From positions 1 to 44,052 of the forward strand of contig CANTVF010000005.1 of the NCBI GenBank assembly GCA_947852905.1: a DNA stretch of 44,052 nt. The letters run 5' to 3'. Below are positions 42,749-44,052 of this stretch, piece by piece. The stretch is from an uncultured Tidjanibacter sp. GTDB lineage: Bacteria; Bacteroidota; Bacteroidia; Bacteroidales; Rikenellaceae. The first letter of the stretch is position 1, and the number at the start of each line of letters is the position of its first letter. The notes under the pieces are model-generated. The model ran no database searches and was not told the DNA's origin. It saw only the letters and a list, made by a program, of their open reading frames with translations. A program made the translations under genes and the position numbers.

Positions 42749-43130
42749 GCGTTCGTTGTATCGTATTGTCATTCGTTGCATAGTTTTGAAGCATTGGGAC
42801 TTATGGGGTGTTGTGCGGGAAGGGGTATCTTTGCATTGTTAGTAATGGGAGACGTTTTAAGGTAGATTGCAGTAGTATGGCGCTTTTCTACTGGCAGACT
42901 TGTCGTTTGTAGGTCATTGAGGATCGTTTCGGAATATGTGATTTATGTCAAGGCAGTTCGAGTAATTGGCGGTAATGTTACTGTTGTGCGGTTTGTAACA
43001 TGACCGGCATTGCAACTTGTTTCCTTTAGCGTAATTTTATTTCGTAAAAGTTCTTGTAAAAACAAATTTTCCTTATATTTGCACACCGTTTCGGAAATTC
43101 GTTTCGTTGCGGTGTGTCAAGCCAGCCATT
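42749..43130. other. Intergenic region between the tracrRNA candidate and tRNA-Leu
   Basis: No coding frame. TATCTTTG at 42826-42833 is a perfect plus-strand -7 match, but lacks a -33 box and has no gene after it; it may be chance or drive a short unknown RNA. The tRNA-Leu promoter lies at 43054-43081. Confidence 0.35.
43054..43081 (+). promoter_or_regulatory. Promoter of tRNA-Leu
   Basis: TATATTTG (43074-43081) is a perfect TAnnTTTG box; TTG (43054-43056) lies 17 nt upstream. The mature tRNA starts 50 nt further on. Confidence 0.75.
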
Positions 43131-43214
43131 GCCCAGGTGGTGAAATTGGTAGACACGCTAGTTTCAGGTACTAGTGCTAGAGATAGTGTGCAGGTTCGAG
43201 TCCTGTCCTGGGCA
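43131..43214 (+). tRNA. tRNA-Leu (anticodon CAG)
   Basis: Acceptor GCCCAGG pairs with CCTGGGC (43207-43213), discriminator A at 43214. The anticodon stem CTAGT/ACTAG encloses loop TTCAGGT, giving anticodon CAG. A long variable arm, as in class II tRNAs, precedes the T arm CAGG-TTCGAGT-CCTG. CCA is not encoded. Confidence 0.95.
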
Positions 43215-43216
43215 CA

Positions 43217-43252
43217 AACCCCGTCGGAGAAAACTCCGACGGGGTTTTGCTT
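43217..43252 (+). terminator. Terminator of tRNA-Leu
   Basis: Stem AACCCCGTCGGAG (43217-43229) with CTCCGACGGGGTT (43234-43246), 4-nt A loop, then TTGCTTTTC. It starts 3 nt after the tRNA. Confidence 0.9.
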
Positions 43253-43316
43253 TTCATGATTCGGATTACATATTGTGGATAGATATGGATAGATGTTTGA
43301 ACTGGCAATAAAAAAC

Positions 43317-43353
43317 GGCGTCACGCCGGGAAAATATGCCGGTCGGGACGCCG
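43317..43353. repeat. GC-rich inverted repeat before the CRISPR array
   Basis: CGGCGTC (43317-43323) and GACGCCG (43347-43353) pair, with an inner CCGG/CCGG pair possible. An A-run precedes it on the plus strand, so on the minus strand it is followed by a T-run and could terminate array transcripts coming from the right. Confidence 0.5.
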
Positions 43354-43391
43354 CGTAAATACTCATTTGTCCGTGAAAGCGGTAATCGGTC

Positions 43392-44052
43392 TATTAGTGG
43401 GTTTAATTACCTATATAAAACCACAACGTTACGCGATTATCTATTGGCCAATAACAAGTCGTCACTTATCCTGTTTTATCAGAATTCATAACTTAGGCAA
43501 AGGCCAAAATTACACTCCTGGAGTTGCTACTTATTCTATTTCTACATCAAACCACAACTCCATATCCTTTTGGATAAAGTTTCTTTATGTTGTTGCTTAT
43601 TCTATCACTATATCAAACCACAACCCGGTTAAGCGCATTAAGATCAAAGAAGAGTTGTTATTTATCCTATCACTACATCAAACCACAACGAGCTGAATAA
43701 GGATTATGTCAATATAGTTGTTACTTATCCTATCACTACATCAAACCACAACTACACTATAAAATCGACGTCGCCGAACTGGTTGTTACTTATCCTATCA
43801 CTACATCAAACCACAACTTGCTGCTGGCCGTGGCCGTCTTTGCGATGTTGTTATTTATTCTATTACTACATCAAACCACAACCTTCATGAATATTGTGAA
43901 CTTGAGTATCTTGTTGTTATTTATTCTATTACTACATCAAACCACAACAGCAGCAGCGCACTGATTATGCCGCTATGGGTTGTTATTTATTCTATTACTA
44001 CATCAAACCACAACATAGTCGCTATTGTTTCAATAGTAGACACGGCTGTTAC
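43392..44052 (-). CRISPR. Leader-distal part of a CRISPR array, cut by the window edge
   Basis: Ten 35-36-nt repeats at 43392, 43458, 43523, 43589, 43654, 43717, 43782, 43847, 43913 and 43979, plus a partial eleventh at 44045. Spacers are 27-30 nt and all differ. On the minus strand the repeat begins GTTGTGGTTTGATGTAG and ends TAACAAC. The two leftmost repeats (43392-43427 and 43458-43492) are badly degenerate and the next two are slightly so, which marks the left as the old, leader-distal end. The leader should therefore lie to the right and the array be transcribed leftwards. Repeats fall into blocks: 43654-43817 carry TATCCTATCAC, 43847-44014 carry TATTCTATTAC. No cas gene is inside the window; the anti-repeat at 42699-42728 points to type II. 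Confidence 0.95.

Noticed and set aside
42826-42833. Perfect TATCTTTG box upstream of tRNA-Leu
   Set aside because: No -33 box and no gene or RNA structure follows closely; the tRNA has a nearer promoter at 43054-43081.
43073-43366. 97-residue minus-strand frame over the tRNA-Leu region
   Set aside because: Classic false gene read antisense through a tRNA (RTRTCTLSLALVPETSV pattern).
43367-43696. 109-residue plus-strand frame at the start of the CRISPR array
   Set aside because: It is made of repeat-derived peptide (YSITISNH units) and is explained by the array.

Overview
The window reads as chromosomal DNA from a member of the Bacteroidota, most probably a gut Bacteroidales. The evidence is several -7 boxes of the form TAnnTTTG (at tRNA-Lys, prmC, the rRNA pseudouridine synthase, the patatin gene, rfbA, the C1-peptidase gene, mce and tRNA-Leu), weak Shine-Dalgarno sequences, many lipoproteins, paired Bacteroidota-type RHS/YD-repeat proteins, and a sodium-pumping methylmalonyl-CoA decarboxylase operon. 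Base composition is balanced in the core genes and clearly AT-rich at 1-1.4 kb and 27.0-28.0 kb. The genus cannot be fixed from sequence alone; an Alistipes/Rikenellaceae-like organism would fit.

Layout. (1) 0.05-7.5 kb, minus strand: a polymorphic-toxin-type locus. An SpvB/RHS-like protein is followed 2 nt later by a DUF6443/RHS-core protein with an AT-rich C-terminal tip, then a strong hairpin, a small AT-rich membrane protein that is a plausible immunity protein, and a terminator. (2) 8.3-11.8 kb, minus strand: tRNA-Lys(CTT) with a textbook Bacteroidota promoter, an M23 peptidase, recX and prmC. (3) 12.1-16.6 kb: a small membrane protein, an rRNA pseudouridine synthase with a very long Arg/Gly/Asp/Asn-rich N-terminus, and a patatin-type phospholipase fused to an outer-membrane barrel (minus). 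(4) 17.1-24.4 kb, plus strand: rfbACDB (dTDP-L-rhamnose), two GT4-type glycosyltransferases and a nucleotidyltransferase-fold protein, forming a surface-polysaccharide module. (5) 24.4-30.7 kb: GNAT acetyltransferases, a secreted bleomycin-hydrolase-type peptidase, an AT-rich patch with an orphan lipoprotein and a decayed lipoprotein gene, a split chromate transporter and rsmE. (6) 30.8-36.7 kb: M3 peptidase, meaB, a cysteine-free thioredoxin-fold protein and a GT4 glycosyltransferase. (7) 36.9-42.1 kb, plus strand: mce, a small lipoprotein, mmdA, an LTD-OadG fusion, a biotin carrier and the beta subunit. With MeaB this is the succinate-to-propionate branch, coupling decarboxylation to sodium export; the mutase itself is not in the window. 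(8) 42.1-44.05 kb: a candidate tracrRNA (minus), tRNA-Leu(CAG), and the leader-distal part of a CRISPR array that runs off the right edge.

The most interesting signal is in region 8. No cas gene is present, but 42699-42728 carries a degenerate copy of the CRISPR repeat. On the minus strand it forms a bulged duplex with the crRNA repeat, two substitutions being kept as G-U pairs. It is followed by CAACAAGG and a GTTTATCTCG stem-loop, features shared with known Cas9 tracrRNAs. Further downstream are two related stem-loops exactly 66 nt apart with a compensatory stem change. This predicts a type II (Cas9) system with its cas genes to the right of the window.
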